DNA of 37,515 nt from Anaerofustis stercorihominis (lineage in GTDB: Bacteria; Bacillota; Clostridia; Eubacteriales; Anaerofustaceae), in assembly GCA_015058295.1 (NCBI GenBank), contig SVCP01000012.1, forward strand, positions 1-37,515. The letters run 5' to 3'. Each line of letters begins with the position of its first letter. The stretch's first letter is position 1. The position numbers and the translations under genes were made by a program. Of the stretch, positions 13,937 through 22,990 are shown piece after piece. A model generated the notes under the pieces. That model ran no database searches. It was not told the origin of the DNA and saw nothing but the letters and a program-made list of their open reading frames with translations.

Positions 13937-16900
13937 ATGAAAAAAATCAGATTAAACAAGATAACAGCATTGTTGCTGGCGGTAATGCTGTTATGTGCGG
14001 TAATACCATCATTCTCTTTTGCGGATGCTATTCCCACAATGAGCATTAAGTCTCCGTCGGACTATTACAAAGCAGGAGACACATTTACTGCAACGATCCG
14101 TGTATCAAATGCAGATTTCCGTTCCGTAGGCTTTTGCCTCACATTTGATGAAACGGTGGTAAATCTTGCCAACGGAGACACAAGTTTCTATAAATCCGCG
14201 ACAGCACCCCACGAAATCGCATCAGGAGTAGGTATACTTACACCTCTTGACAGCGGTGCAAGCAACAAAGACGGATACATAAAAGGCGTATGGGTTGTCA
14301 ATGCTGCAAACTCAACTTTTGAACCTTCCGAAGATGAAGAAGCAACCATTGACGGTGCAAAGCGCTCTGTTGAAGATTCCTCGAATACACTTGTAAAAAC
14401 AGGGGAAAAAGGCCTCATTATTGCTAAGATAGAATTCAAAGTGCTTAAAGACGGTGCTCCGGATCTTAAATTCAGCGCAATGGAAGATGATAACGAATTC
14501 TCTGAATACGGCTCATTCGTATATAATGCAACGGAAGGCAGCGATGCAACTCTTCCGCAGAACTACGAAACAAACGAAACGCCGGATAAAACACCATACC
14601 TTGATGCAAAAGCACTGAAAGAGGCTCTTGATAAGATCAATGATGACGGTGTTATAAACAACGACGATACAGAAACTGTTGCGGCACTCAGAGTTATACT
14701 CCCTCTCGTAAACGAAAGTGGCATTGCGAAGGAACTTGCTGCAGAATACCTGACAGAAGCCGAAAATATCGATAAAAACTTCGAACGTATGGCGGCAGAA
14801 ACTGTAATTGAACTTATTAACTCTATCGGTGATGTTGATCTTAATGATAAAAAGACCATTGATGATGCATATATGGCATATGATGATCTCAGCGATGCAC
14901 AGCAGGATGCGATTGCTGCAGAGTATGAGGTTCTTAAAAAAGCAAAGGCAACATACGATGATCTTGTAAAAGCCGTAAAAAATGCAGAAGATGCCATTGA
15001 TGACATCAAAGATATAGACACGGCAGAAGATGTTCATACCACAGGTTACGACAATGCAAAACAGCTTACGCAGAAAGCACAGGATGCTTATGACCTTCTT
15101 GAAACATCTGCACAGAAAGCGGAGGTTGAGTATGCTGAACTTGAAGATGCGAAGAATGCCGTAAAGGATTATGAAGATGCCCTTTCGAAATCTGAAGAAA
15201 CAGATAAACTTATCGAAGAGATCGGTATAGTAACACTTGACAGCGAAAATGCAATAAAAAAAGCTGAAGATGCTTATAATTCTCTCAACGACTTTGAGAA
15301 AAAACTTGTCACGAACTATGCAGCTCTCACAGAGGCAAGAGAATCATACAATACACTTGCTGCTCATAAAGCAAGTGCAGATGAAGTCACAAAGCAGGTC
15401 CTTGCTCTTGAAGAAGTAATCATCATCGACAGCGATGAAGCCGCAGATGCATATGCAGAACAGATCGAGAATGCAAAAGCGGTAATAGCAAGACTTCAGA
15501 ATGAAAACGAAGAAGCATATGCTATGCTTGACCTCGAAAAGCTTAACACTGTCATCGAAAACGCAGAGGACAAACTGTACTACTGGCAGACACAGTCAGA
15601 TGCTGACAAAGTTGAGGCTTCCATAAATGCTCTTCCCGATGTTGATGAACTTACTCTCGAAGATGAAGGTACTGTAAATGCTGTAAAGAATGCATATGCA
15701 CTGCTCGACGAAGAATCAAAAGCACAGATAGACAAAGATGCTGTGAAAAAACTCGAATCTGCTGCAGAAAAAATCGCAAAACTCGCGGCAGACAAGAAAA
15801 AATCTGATAAATTTGTTTCTGCAGTGGAAGAGCTGGGAGATGTTGAGTTCACAAATACATACCTCGGAAAACTGAACGCAGCAAAAGATGCGTATGATGC
15901 TATCGGTGACGATAAACTGTACAAAGACAATACAATAAAAGAATACAAGACCGTTCTTGATGAAAAATCAGACGCATATGAGGCCCTCCGTAATGAAGTC
16001 GATGATGTAATTGCAGATATTGATGCGCTGGCAGAGGTAAACACACCGGAGGATATTGTTGACGGTTCAAAAACTCTGATCGAAAAGGCAAGGGCAGCTT
16101 ATAACGGACTCGATGAAAACCAGAAGAATGCTGTCACCAATTATAATCAGCTTCAGGAAGCTGAAACCGCTCTGGCAGAATATGAGAAAGCTGTAAAAGA
16201 TGCGGCTGATATAAGCAAGGTAATCAAAGCCATATCAGACACAGAAAAATATTCTGCAGAATGGGTAAGTGCGGTGGAAACTGCATGGAATGCTTACAAT
16301 AATGCAGGTGCATTTACAAAATCACTTGTTTCAGATGCAGATAAAGACATACTCACGGCACAAAAGGCAGAATATGACGGTTATTCTGTGAATATTGCGG
16401 CAGCAAAAACAGTGATCGATGCAATCGACGGTATCGGAAATATCGAATACATCACAAGCAGTGAATCACTGACAGCTGTAAGAAGTGCATATGATGCATT
16501 GAAGCCTGAACAGAAGGCTCTCGTAACAAACTACTCTGTACTCACTGCGGCAGAAGATACATACAAGGCTCTTGCAGACAAAGTGCAGACGGCAATCACA
16601 GCTATCGATGCAATAAAAGATATTGACAAGCCGGAAGATACCATCGGAAAGAAAGATCTTATCGTACAGGCAAACGTAGCATATGATGCTCTCACACAGA
16701 AGACACAGCAGGATGCGGTTGAGTACACTGAACTTGAAATTGCAAACAAAGCCCTCTCCGATTATGAATCAGCAGCTGCAAAAGCGGCAAATATCGATTC
16801 ACTTATTACAGCAATCGCGTCTTATACAACAAGAACAGCAGAATGGGCCGCAGCCATCGAAAAGGCAAATGCAGAACTCAAAGCTGTTGAAGGAACATAT

Positions 16901-18784
16901 GCGGAAACTCTCGTAACGAAAAAAGAAGAACTTAAAGCATATGATGACGATTTCGCAGCTTATATCGCAGATAAAGCAGCGGCGGAAAATGCGCAGGCAA
17001 AAATCGACGCGATCGGAACAGTAAAATACACAAAAGAATGTAAACAGCTCATTGATGAAGCGAGAATGGCATATGATGCCCTTTCAGACACACAAAAATC
17101 AATGCTCACAAATGCAGACGCACTTACAAACGCAGAAGATGCGTATGCAGGCCTTCATGCACAGCTTGCGGACGTTGCGGCGAAGCTCGAAGAAGTGAAA
17201 GGTATAGAAGATGCTGCGGACATCACTACAGAAAATATAATTCTCATCAATGATGCATCTGCTGCTTATGGCAATCTCTCAGATGAACTGAAAGAATCGA
17301 TTGACCCGTCTCTGGCAGAAGCGCTGACAAAAGCAAAAGCCGCACTTGACAACTACAACACATCTCTCGCAAACGTACAGGCGGCAAAAGATGCAATTGA
17401 TGCTATCACAGAAATAACCCTCTCATCCGAAGAAGCTATTCTCGATGCAGAAAGTAAAGTGCTTGCTCTTAATGAGTTCGAACAGACACTTCTCAATCCG
17501 GAATACAAAGAAAAGCTCGATTCACTCAGAGCTCAGTTTGACAAACTTACAAGAGACAATGCAGCGGCAGTTTCCGTTATCGATAAAGTCAACGGACTTG
17601 GTTCTGTAGTATACACGGAAGAATATCTTGAAAAGCTCACATTGGCGCAGACTGCATACGATGCACTTACAAACGAACAGAAAGCTCTCGTCGATGAGAC
17701 AAATGCCGACGAAACACTCGCTTCAGCAAAAGAAGAATATGACCTTCTCGAAAAGCAGGTAGAAGCTGCTCACGCACTTATTGAAGAGCTTCCTGAAGTC
17801 AAAAATATTACTCTTGATGACGAAGATGCAATCAAAGCTGTAAGAAAAGAAGTAAACAAGCTCACAAAAGAACAGCAGGTTGCTCTCAGCAATCTCGGAA
17901 AGCTCGTAGTTGCGGAAAACAGGATCACAAACCTCAAAGCGGCTGCTGAAGTTGAAAAAGAGATAGATGAACTTCCCGATGTGGCACTTTTCTCGAATGA
18001 AGAAGCTATCACAGCGGTAAAAGAGAAATTCGATGCTCTCACAGATGAACAGAAGGCTCTCGTCGCAAATGCAGACAAACTTCAAGCTCTTACAGATGCG
18101 CTTGAAGTAAACAAGGAAACTGTAAAAGCGTACATCGAAAACAACGAAAATGCTCTTCAGACAAAAGACGAGACAAATTATCTTAATGTAAACGGCACTC
18201 TCGAAGATTTCCTTACCGTACAGGATAAAGACGACATCGTAAACGGCAAAGCCGTAATCTACACTGTTATCGGAAAAGTAAAAGACGAAAAATCATACAC
18301 ACAGAAAGAATATGATGCTATCGTCAAAAAGCTTGCCCTTAATTTCGGCGAACAACCGGCAGATGAAATATTCGAAGTTATCATCACAAAGACAGTATCC
18401 GACATGGTGGCACCTGCCAGTGAATCGGCGGCACCGAAATCTGTTGTTGTTGACATGATTCCGGGAACGATAGAAGTTGAATTCATCATTCCCGAGCGTA
18501 TGTATACCAAAGATAAAGACATCACAAGGGAATTCTCAGGATTTGTTTCCGGAAAACGACTTACGGAAGGACAGCTCAGAGAATACACAGACCGAGTCGA
18601 AGATACGGACGAAAATGCAAACACAATCACATTCACTGCAGATGGTTCCGTAACTCTCATTCCGACATATACAGACACGATCAACCCCGTAACGGGAGAC
18701 ACTCTCGCAATCTACGGCGGAGCATTTGCGGTACTGGTCCTCGCAGTACTTCTCATCAACTTCAGAAGAAGAGCTGCTCAGTAA
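13937..18784 (+). CDS. Giant secreted repeat protein with cell-wall sorting signal
   Basis: A 1615-residue surface protein. It starts with a signal peptide (KITALLLAVMLLCAVIPSFSFADA). Residues about 30-220 resemble a cohesin-type beta fold (YYKAGDTFTATIRVSN, later GFCLTFDETVVNLANG). Residues about 287-1393 are some 17 helical modules of 60-70 residues, each with a core like AYDALTxEQKALVTNY. A 190-residue C-terminal region follows, then NPVTGD (from 1583), a membrane helix and RRR, a non-LPXTG sortase signal. It is highly acidic and Ala-rich. Likely role: a long stalk holding the N-terminal domain away from the wall, perhaps for adhesion or complex assembly. GGGAGGAG sets the ATG; a frame 12 codons longer lacks a ribosome site. 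No sortase is in the window. Confidence 0.88.
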   Translation: MKKIRLNKITALLLAVMLLCAVIPSFSFADAIPTMSIKSPSDYYKAGDTFTATIRVSNADFRSVGFCLTFDETVVNLANGDTSFYKSATAPHEIASGVGILTPLDSGASNKDGYIKGVWVVNAANSTFEPSEDEEATIDGAKRSVEDSSNTLVKTGEKGLIIAKIEFKVLKDGAPDLKFSAMEDDNEFSEYGSFVYNATEGSDATLPQNYETNETPDKTPYLDAKALKEALDKINDDGVINNDDTETVAALRVILPLVNESGIAKELAAEYLTEAENIDKNFERMAAETVIELINSIGDVDLNDKKTIDDAYMAYDDLSDAQQDAIAAEYEVLKKAKATYDDLVKAVKNAEDAIDDIKDIDTAEDVHTTGYDNAKQLTQKAQDAYDLLETSAQKAEVEYAELEDAKNAVKDYEDALSKSEETDKLIEEIGIVTLDSENAIKKAEDAYNSLNDFEKKLVTNYAALTEARESYNTLAAHKASADEVTKQVLALEEVIIIDSDEAADAYAEQIENAKAVIARLQNENEEAYAMLDLEKLNTVIENAEDKLYYWQTQSDADKVEASINALPDVDELTLEDEGTVNAVKNAYALLDEESKAQIDKDAVKKLESAAEKIAKLAADKKKSDKFVSAVEELGDVEFTNTYLGKLNAAKDAYDAIGDDKLYKDNTIKEYKTVLDEKSDAYEALRNEVDDVIADIDALAEVNTPEDIVDGSKTLIEKARAAYNGLDENQKNAVTNYNQLQEAETALAEYEKAVKDAADISKVIKAISDTEKYSAEWVSAVETAWNAYNNAGAFTKSLVSDADKDILTAQKAEYDGYSVNIAAAKTVIDAIDGIGNIEYITSSESLTAVRSAYDALKPEQKALVTNYSVLTAAEDTYKALADKVQTAITAIDAIKDIDKPEDTIGKKDLIVQANVAYDALTQKTQQDAVEYTELEIANKALSDYESAAAKAANIDSLITAIASYTTRTAEWAAAIEKANAELKAVEGTYAETLVTKKEELKAYDDDFAAYIADKAAAENAQAKIDAIGTVKYTKECKQLIDEARMAYDALSDTQKSMLTNADALTNAEDAYAGLHAQLADVAAKLEEVKGIEDAADITTENIILINDASAAYGNLSDELKESIDPSLAEALTKAKAALDNYNTSLANVQAAKDAIDAITEITLSSEEAILDAESKVLALNEFEQTLLNPEYKEKLDSLRAQFDKLTRDNAAAVSVIDKVNGLGSVVYTEEYLEKLTLAQTAYDALTNEQKALVDETNADETLASAKEEYDLLEKQVEAAHALIEELPEVKNITLDDEDAIKAVRKEVNKLTKEQQVALSNLGKLVVAENRITNLKAAAEVEKEIDELPDVALFSNEEAITAVKEKFDALTDEQKALVANADKLQALTDALEVNKETVKAYIENNENALQTKDETNYLNVNGTLEDFLTVQDKDDIVNGKAVIYTVIGKVKDEKSYTQKEYDAIVKKLALNFGEQPADEIFEVIITKTVSDMVAPASESAAPKSVVVDMIPGTIEVEFIIPERMYTKDKDITREFSGFVSGKRLTEGQLREYTDRVEDTDENANTITFTADGSVTLIPTYTDTINPVTGDTLAIYGGAFAVLVLAVLLINFRRRAAQ
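16010..17176 (+). repeat. Duplicated three-module block inside the surface protein
   Basis: Two consecutive blocks of 195 and 194 codons (16010-16594 and 16595-17176) share module order and landmarks. Each begins with an xIDAIxxID-PED type module, continues with a module containing AEWxxAxE, and ends with a module containing AYDAL. They read as a tandem duplication of three modules, now diverged at the DNA level. Confidence 0.6.
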
Positions 18785-18801
18785 AAATCCAACAATGTAA
18801 A

Positions 18802-18830
18802 AATACAGCTTATAACACATAAGCTGTATT
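18802..18830 (+). terminator. Terminator of the surface-protein gene
   Basis: A perfect 12-bp stem (AATACAGCTTAT with ATAAGCTGTATT) with a 5-nt loop, followed by TTTTTATTTTA. Confidence 0.92.
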
Positions 18831-18860
18831 TTTTATTTTATCCAGACCAATGCACCAAAA

Positions 18861-18884
18861 AGCACCACCGTCACAGATGATGCT
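18861..18884 (-). terminator. Terminator of the unknown membrane-protein unit
   Basis: As minus-strand RNA AGCATCATC pairs with GGTGGTGCT through two G-U pairs, with a 6-nt loop, then TTTTTGG. It lies 8 bp after the stop codon. Confidence 0.6.
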
Positions 18885-18891
18885 TATACAA

Positions 18892-19533
18892 TTATTTTAA
18901 AACCGATTTCCTTACTTTGTCTACCTGAGCCTTCGCAAAAGAACAATACGCTTTTACTGTCCGTGCAGTTATATCGTTATTTGCACGAAGAGCGTTTTTT
19001 TCGAGCAATTCATATGTATTATACATCAGATCAAGCTTTTTCACACATTTGTCAGCCACAGATCTTCTCGTAACTTCGCAATTTTTATTATGTGATTTCA
19101 GCGAGAGGTACTCCTTTGTACATAATGTTCCCACAATCAGACATACCAGACCGATGACAATTCTCGAATACGTACCGTTGTTCAGAACAAATCTGTTATC
19201 GAGTATTTTGTATATACCTTCAAACGCAGCATACCATATCACACCCGGGAATACAGCAAACGGAAGCAGAAGGACAGTTCCTGCGATATGTGTTACCACA
19301 AAGATTGTCCCAGATATCTCCGATGCAAACAATTCCGCAACAGAAGGAATTAAAAACAGCACTACAGAGAGAACAAGGAACAATGCGCCCGGAATACCGG
19401 ATTTTGCAAGCTTCACGGGGGAAGCCTTCTTCGGTACAGCCTCATAAGACTTCTTAAATGTTGTCAAGCTCGGAAGAATGAGCTTCCAGTAATTTTTCAG
19501 AAATGAACGCCCCATCGGCTGTCTGTCTGACAT
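18892..19533 (-). CDS. Unknown membrane protein (three helices, C-terminal helical tail)
   Basis: Not recognised. The 213 residues contain membrane helices at about 47-66, 75-97 and 123-140 (GALFLVLSVVLFLIPSV and IVIGLVCLIVGTLC among them). A basic N-terminus precedes them, and the 70-residue C-terminal tail is predicted helical and cytoplasmic or external. The start overlaps the end of the preceding gene by 80 bp in another frame and no clear ribosome site precedes it, so it may be translated by coupling. An in-frame TTG near the end of that overlap is an alternative start. Terminator follows. Probably one transcription unit with the 268-residue gene upstream. Confidence 0.65.
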   Translation of the reverse strand: MSDRQPMGRSFLKNYWKLILPSLTTFKKSYEAVPKKASPVKLAKSGIPGALFLVLSVVLFLIPSVAELFASEISGTIFVVTHIAGTVLLLPFAVFPGVIWYAAFEGIYKILDNRFVLNNGTYSRIVIGLVCLIVGTLCTKEYLSLKSHNKNCEVTRRSVADKCVKKLDLMYNTYELLEKNALRANNDITARTVKAYCSFAKAQVDKVRKSVLK

Positions 19534-20260
19534 TTTCTGATTCCATGAGGTTATTCATAAAACCGAGTGCAGCGAAATCATCTGTCCGGTAACCATACTC
19601 ACCGAACAACATTACCTTCTGAAATGCATCTGTAAGGTAGGCTGCTGAACTTCTGAATTCCGTCAGGGCAGCAACCTCTGTTATAATATAAAGCTTGTTG
19701 AGATATATTGCAGACATTGAGTCAAGATACGCAAGCTTTATATAATCATACGCTTCATCTTTTTTAATTTCTTTGTTCGCCAGCTTTTCAGCCAACGTAA
19801 ATATATTCATGCGTGTGATCTTCTCTGTATTTTCATTACAGAATTCTATTCGCTTTTCGTATATAACTTCATCTCCGCAGGACAGATAAAACCCCGGAGA
19901 TATAGTGCTGATAAAATCTGATTCAAGAGCAGATTCGTATTTGCTCTTTGTATAATCATATATCTTCACAACAACTTCATCGTACACAGCACTGTAAACT
20001 GCATCATCCAGATAACCTGTATCCGGCAACTCCTCAAGTTTATCACCGGCATACCTGTAAAACTTATCCACATACAAAGACGCATCGATCTTTATATTAT
20101 ATTTATTGTTTACCGTATATGTACGATACGGATAGCAACGACGGCTTGCAACTTCACATACTGCGTATATGCCGTCTTTCTCTGCTCTTACTTCACGCAC
20201 ATTCAGAAGTTGTACAGCCTGCACAGCTTCTGTTATCTCACTGAAATAATCACTGTTCAT
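19454..20260 (-). CDS. Unknown 268-residue soluble protein
   Basis: Not recognised. There is no signal peptide or membrane helix. An N-terminal beta-rich part (VREVRAEKDGIYAVCEVASR, then YRTYTVNNKYNIKIDASLY) is followed by a mostly helical half (MNIFTLAEKLANKEIKKDEAYDYIK onward). The ATG chosen has GGAGGG 5 nt upstream; another ATG 10 codons earlier (20290) with AGGAG is also possible. It lies between a Sel1-like membrane protein gene and a small membrane protein gene on the same strand and overlaps the latter, suggesting joint function. No known domain is claimed. Confidence 0.7.
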   Translation of the reverse strand: MNSDYFSEITEAVQAVQLLNVREVRAEKDGIYAVCEVASRRCYPYRTYTVNNKYNIKIDASLYVDKFYRYAGDKLEELPDTGYLDDAVYSAVYDEVVVKIYDYTKSKYESALESDFISTISPGFYLSCGDEVIYEKRIEFCNENTEKITRMNIFTLAEKLANKEIKKDEAYDYIKLAYLDSMSAIYLNKLYIITEVAALTEFRSSAAYLTDAFQKVMLFGEYGYRTDDFAALGFMNNLMESENVRQTADGAFISEKLLEAHSSELDNI

Positions 20261-20383
20261 ATTTCCCTCCGGAAGATTATCTGAAAACATAATACTCCTG
20301 TTTTTGTAAGTTTTCAAGAAAAATATTAAGATACCTTACCACCGGGAGTATCATCTGACGGTCTTGTTTTAAGCGCAAAGCAG

Positions 20384-20409
20384 ACATCCCGATGCATGCA
20401 TCGGGATGT
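20384..20409. other. Perfect 26-bp palindrome after the Sel1-like gene
   Basis: ACATCCCGATGC is followed directly by GC-AT centred symmetry to GCATCGGGATGT, giving a perfect 26-bp inverted repeat without a spacer. On the plus strand TTTATA follows; on the transcribed minus strand no T-run follows. It may end or process the upstream transcript or bind a regulator. The gap 20261-20455 holds no gene. Confidence 0.5.
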
Positions 20410-20455
20410 TTTATATACGGATTATATGTACAGATGCAACCGCCGGCTGTCCATA

Positions 20456-22726
20456 CTATTTGATTTTTTCCTTAAACACATCGCGCATAGCCTGATTGCG
20501 CAGATGATCCATTACAGATGCGCTTCCTGAAGCGGCTTTTTCTTCCAGAGTATAGCCACTTCCCCCATTCATTCTGTCAATATCACGTTCCAGCATGTCA
20601 AGTCTTGCATCGAAGGCCGCACGTTTTGCGTCCTGTCTTCTTTTTTCTTCCTGTTCTCTTCTGTCGATCTCACGCTGTTCTTCACGTCGTACAGAACGCT
20701 GATCTTCTCTGATATTTTCCAGCTCCGAGGTTATATCATAGCCATTCTTTCTTGCAATCTCCAGATACATGTCTATTTCAGACTTGCCCAGATCCAGTTC
20801 TTCGCGCAACCAGTAGGCCTTCACACAGAAACGTGTAATATGATGTTTAAGTCCCAATTTGAAAATATCATATGACAGTTCTTTTCTTTCGCGGATGGCA
20901 TTTTCAAGGTGATACCAGTCGATAATGTCCTGATCATCCCAATAGCCGCTGTTATAGCGTTCTTCATAAGCATCGGAAACATAACCAAGCATAGCATCGC
21001 CCAGGGCATTGTACATCCACGGCTCTTTGCGGTTGAGATAAATCTTGCCCAGATCGGTAATGGCATTCAGATTTCCTTTATACGCTTGTTTCAGCAGATT
21101 CCCGTTTGTGGCTTCATTAAATTTGTATGTAGCATTTTTATCAAGGTCAACATCAGCAAAGGCAAGCATATTTTTTATATTTTTCTGACTGAGAGCCTTT
21201 GCAAGATAAGCCATACGACGGTACATGCGAGCCTGTGGACTGTCTTCCGTTGAGTTCATCAGATCTTCCACAGTGGATTGGAACTCCGGCGCATCCAGAT
21301 GTATCAGCCATGCAAAAACAGCTTCTTCAGTGCCAAACTCTTTAATGTCATCATACAGAGATTTTATTATCTCATCTCCGTTTTCAAGATACTGTCTGCG
21401 GATAAGTTCTGCAAGGTCGACAATGGCATCTACAGATTTATCTTTCAGTGCACTGTCAGCATAACCCCACTCTTTAGGCCAACGATCATATTCATATACG
21501 TATCGGTTCACATATTTCGAATCTCTTGCATACCTGGAAAACCAGAAAAGCGCCTCGGGGTTATCAGATTCAGCCGCCATTTCCATATATGAACGTGCGC
21601 TGTCTTCATCTCCCAATGCATAACACCTCATGCCTTTCCAATACTGATATCGTGCGCGAGCCCTGTTCTTCATTGATTTGTACTCACGACAGCGGATCTG
21701 CGATGATTCTACAGTCTTTTCAAACCAATTCTCTTTCATAGAAAGTAATTCCTCACAAATTGAATATCTGTGAGAAGAGATATTGTGTTTTATCATTCTT
21801 TCTATAAAGCCATAATCATCAGAAGTGGAAGTTTGCCAATGCTTTATAAATTCATGCCTTGTAATACCAAACATCTTGGCTATATAGCTGCCTGCTCTGG
21901 CGGCGTCCACCAGAGCATTTGTTATGCCTATGGTATCCTGTTTATTATATTCCCGGCACATCTCTACACAGGCATAGTTCACCCGCAATTCGGGCATTTT
22001 GTATTTATCGGAAATGCGATATGAAAAATCCCTTATGCTTTCATCTTCGTAGCGTTCAGGCAAGAACTCCTTTAATACCAGAAAATGTTCTGTCAGAGAG
22101 TACCCGTCAGCACCTTCCGCTTTTACGATTTCATGTTCTGTCCTGCTTCTGCACCACTTTATAATCTGATCGATATCATTGAATTCATAATATTGGATCA
22201 GCTTCATAAACTCAACAACTGTAGCCTTTCTTGAAACCGTATCCATATGACTGTACAGATGTACGGTGACATCATTTTTCATATTTTTGTATTCTCTGAG
22301 CTCTCTGTTTGAGGCAATGAGTAAATAACTATCCGGAGTCAGGTATTTATTCAGAGACCCCATATCGTAGAGTCTTTCAATAAAATAAAATACCGCATCA
22401 AAATTTGACTTTTCTCTGTAATACAACAAAGAGTTGTTTATTATTTGCGCATCATCGGCAACGACGCCTTCTTTAAGAGGCCATTTATAACATTTTTCTT
22501 CGCTGTCCGGATCAATGAACGGACTTGTTTCTCTCCTCTTATATCCTTCCTCTTCCCTCTTTTTTTGCTCTCTCAGCTGTTTCTCCTCCTTGATATTCTG
22601 GATACAACCACCCAATACCATCAAGGCCATAACCATACCAAGCAAGTTACCGCTTCCCTCGAGAACACCCCTTATTATCGCCACAACCATAACTATAGCA
22701 AGCAAGTGGTATAACAAATAGTCCAA
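20456..22726 (-). CDS. Unknown membrane-anchored Sel1-like repeat protein
   Basis: A 756-residue protein of unknown role. The N-terminus has two hydrophobic segments (about 5-19 and 27-42). The middle (about 90-640) is helical with Sel1/TPR-like stretches such as YWKGMRCYALGDEDSARSYM and KQAYKGNLNAITDLGKIYL. Residues about 660-720 form a highly charged Arg/Glu coiled coil (REEQREIDRREQEEKRRQ). Repeats of this kind mediate protein contacts. The start is TTG, chosen because GAGGTGA sits 7 nt upstream; the first in-frame ATG lies inside the membrane segment. It has its own promoter, and two unknown genes follow downstream. Confidence 0.7.
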   Translation of the reverse strand: MDYLLYHLLAIVMVVAIIRGVLEGSGNLLGMVMALMVLGGCIQNIKEEKQLREQKKREEEGYKRRETSPFIDPDSEEKCYKWPLKEGVVADDAQIINNSLLYYREKSNFDAVFYFIERLYDMGSLNKYLTPDSYLLIASNRELREYKNMKNDVTVHLYSHMDTVSRKATVVEFMKLIQYYEFNDIDQIIKWCRSRTEHEIVKAEGADGYSLTEHFLVLKEFLPERYEDESIRDFSYRISDKYKMPELRVNYACVEMCREYNKQDTIGITNALVDAARAGSYIAKMFGITRHEFIKHWQTSTSDDYGFIERMIKHNISSHRYSICEELLSMKENWFEKTVESSQIRCREYKSMKNRARARYQYWKGMRCYALGDEDSARSYMEMAAESDNPEALFWFSRYARDSKYVNRYVYEYDRWPKEWGYADSALKDKSVDAIVDLAELIRRQYLENGDEIIKSLYDDIKEFGTEEAVFAWLIHLDAPEFQSTVEDLMNSTEDSPQARMYRRMAYLAKALSQKNIKNMLAFADVDLDKNATYKFNEATNGNLLKQAYKGNLNAITDLGKIYLNRKEPWMYNALGDAMLGYVSDAYEERYNSGYWDDQDIIDWYHLENAIRERKELSYDIFKLGLKHHITRFCVKAYWLREELDLGKSEIDMYLEIARKNGYDITSELENIREDQRSVRREEQREIDRREQEEKRRQDAKRAAFDARLDMLERDIDRMNGGSGYTLEEKAASGSASVMDHLRNQAMRDVFKEKIK

Positions 22727-22753
22727 ATCGCTTCACCTCATATGTTTTTTTTA

Positions 22754-22783
22754 ATTATACTGCAAAAACCTGACTTTTTTCAA
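22754..22783 (-). promoter_or_regulatory. Promoter of the Sel1-like gene
   Basis: On the minus strand TTGAAA (22778-22783) and a perfect TATAAT (22754-22759) are 18 nt apart, about 28 bp before the TTG start. Confidence 0.6.
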
Positions 22784-22803
22784 CAATTTCTCAAAAATAC
22801 AGT

Positions 22804-22836
22804 ATCTCATACAGATATTGCTATTGTGTATGAGAT
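22804..22836. promoter_or_regulatory. Inverted repeat upstream of the Sel1-like promoter
   Basis: ATCTCATAC (22804-22812) and GTATGAGAT (22828-22836) form perfect 9-bp arms around 15 bp. It starts about 20 bp upstream of the -35 box, a place for an activator, or it could be a leftover terminator. Confidence 0.35.
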
Positions 22837-22897
22837 CTGAAAATACTTTCCGTTCATCCGATAAAAGTACAACCGGCCCGCTGATCCGCACCATCAA

Positions 22898-22921
22898 AAA
22901 AGTCCACATAAGTGGACTTTT
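22898..22921 (-). terminator. Terminator of the marR-ABC exporter operon
   Basis: A 10-bp stem (AAAAGTCCAC with GTGGACTTTT) with a 4-nt loop; on the minus strand the T-run continues. Confidence 0.85.
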
Positions 22922-22990
22922 CTGAATTTTTTAATTGTCGTCTACAGGCATACCGTACCTGTATTTTTAATTACGGTAAGTGCTTTTGTA

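Noticed and set aside
13669-14046. A longer SpoIIR start overlapping the surface-protein gene
   Set aside because: A perfect AGGAGG stands 6 nt before the internal ATG, and the extension has no signal for translation and runs antisense to the divergent gene.
14188-18702. Many long antisense frames across the surface-protein gene
   Set aside because: They are Ser/Ala- or Phe/Cys-rich shadows of the repetitive gene and lack ribosome sites.
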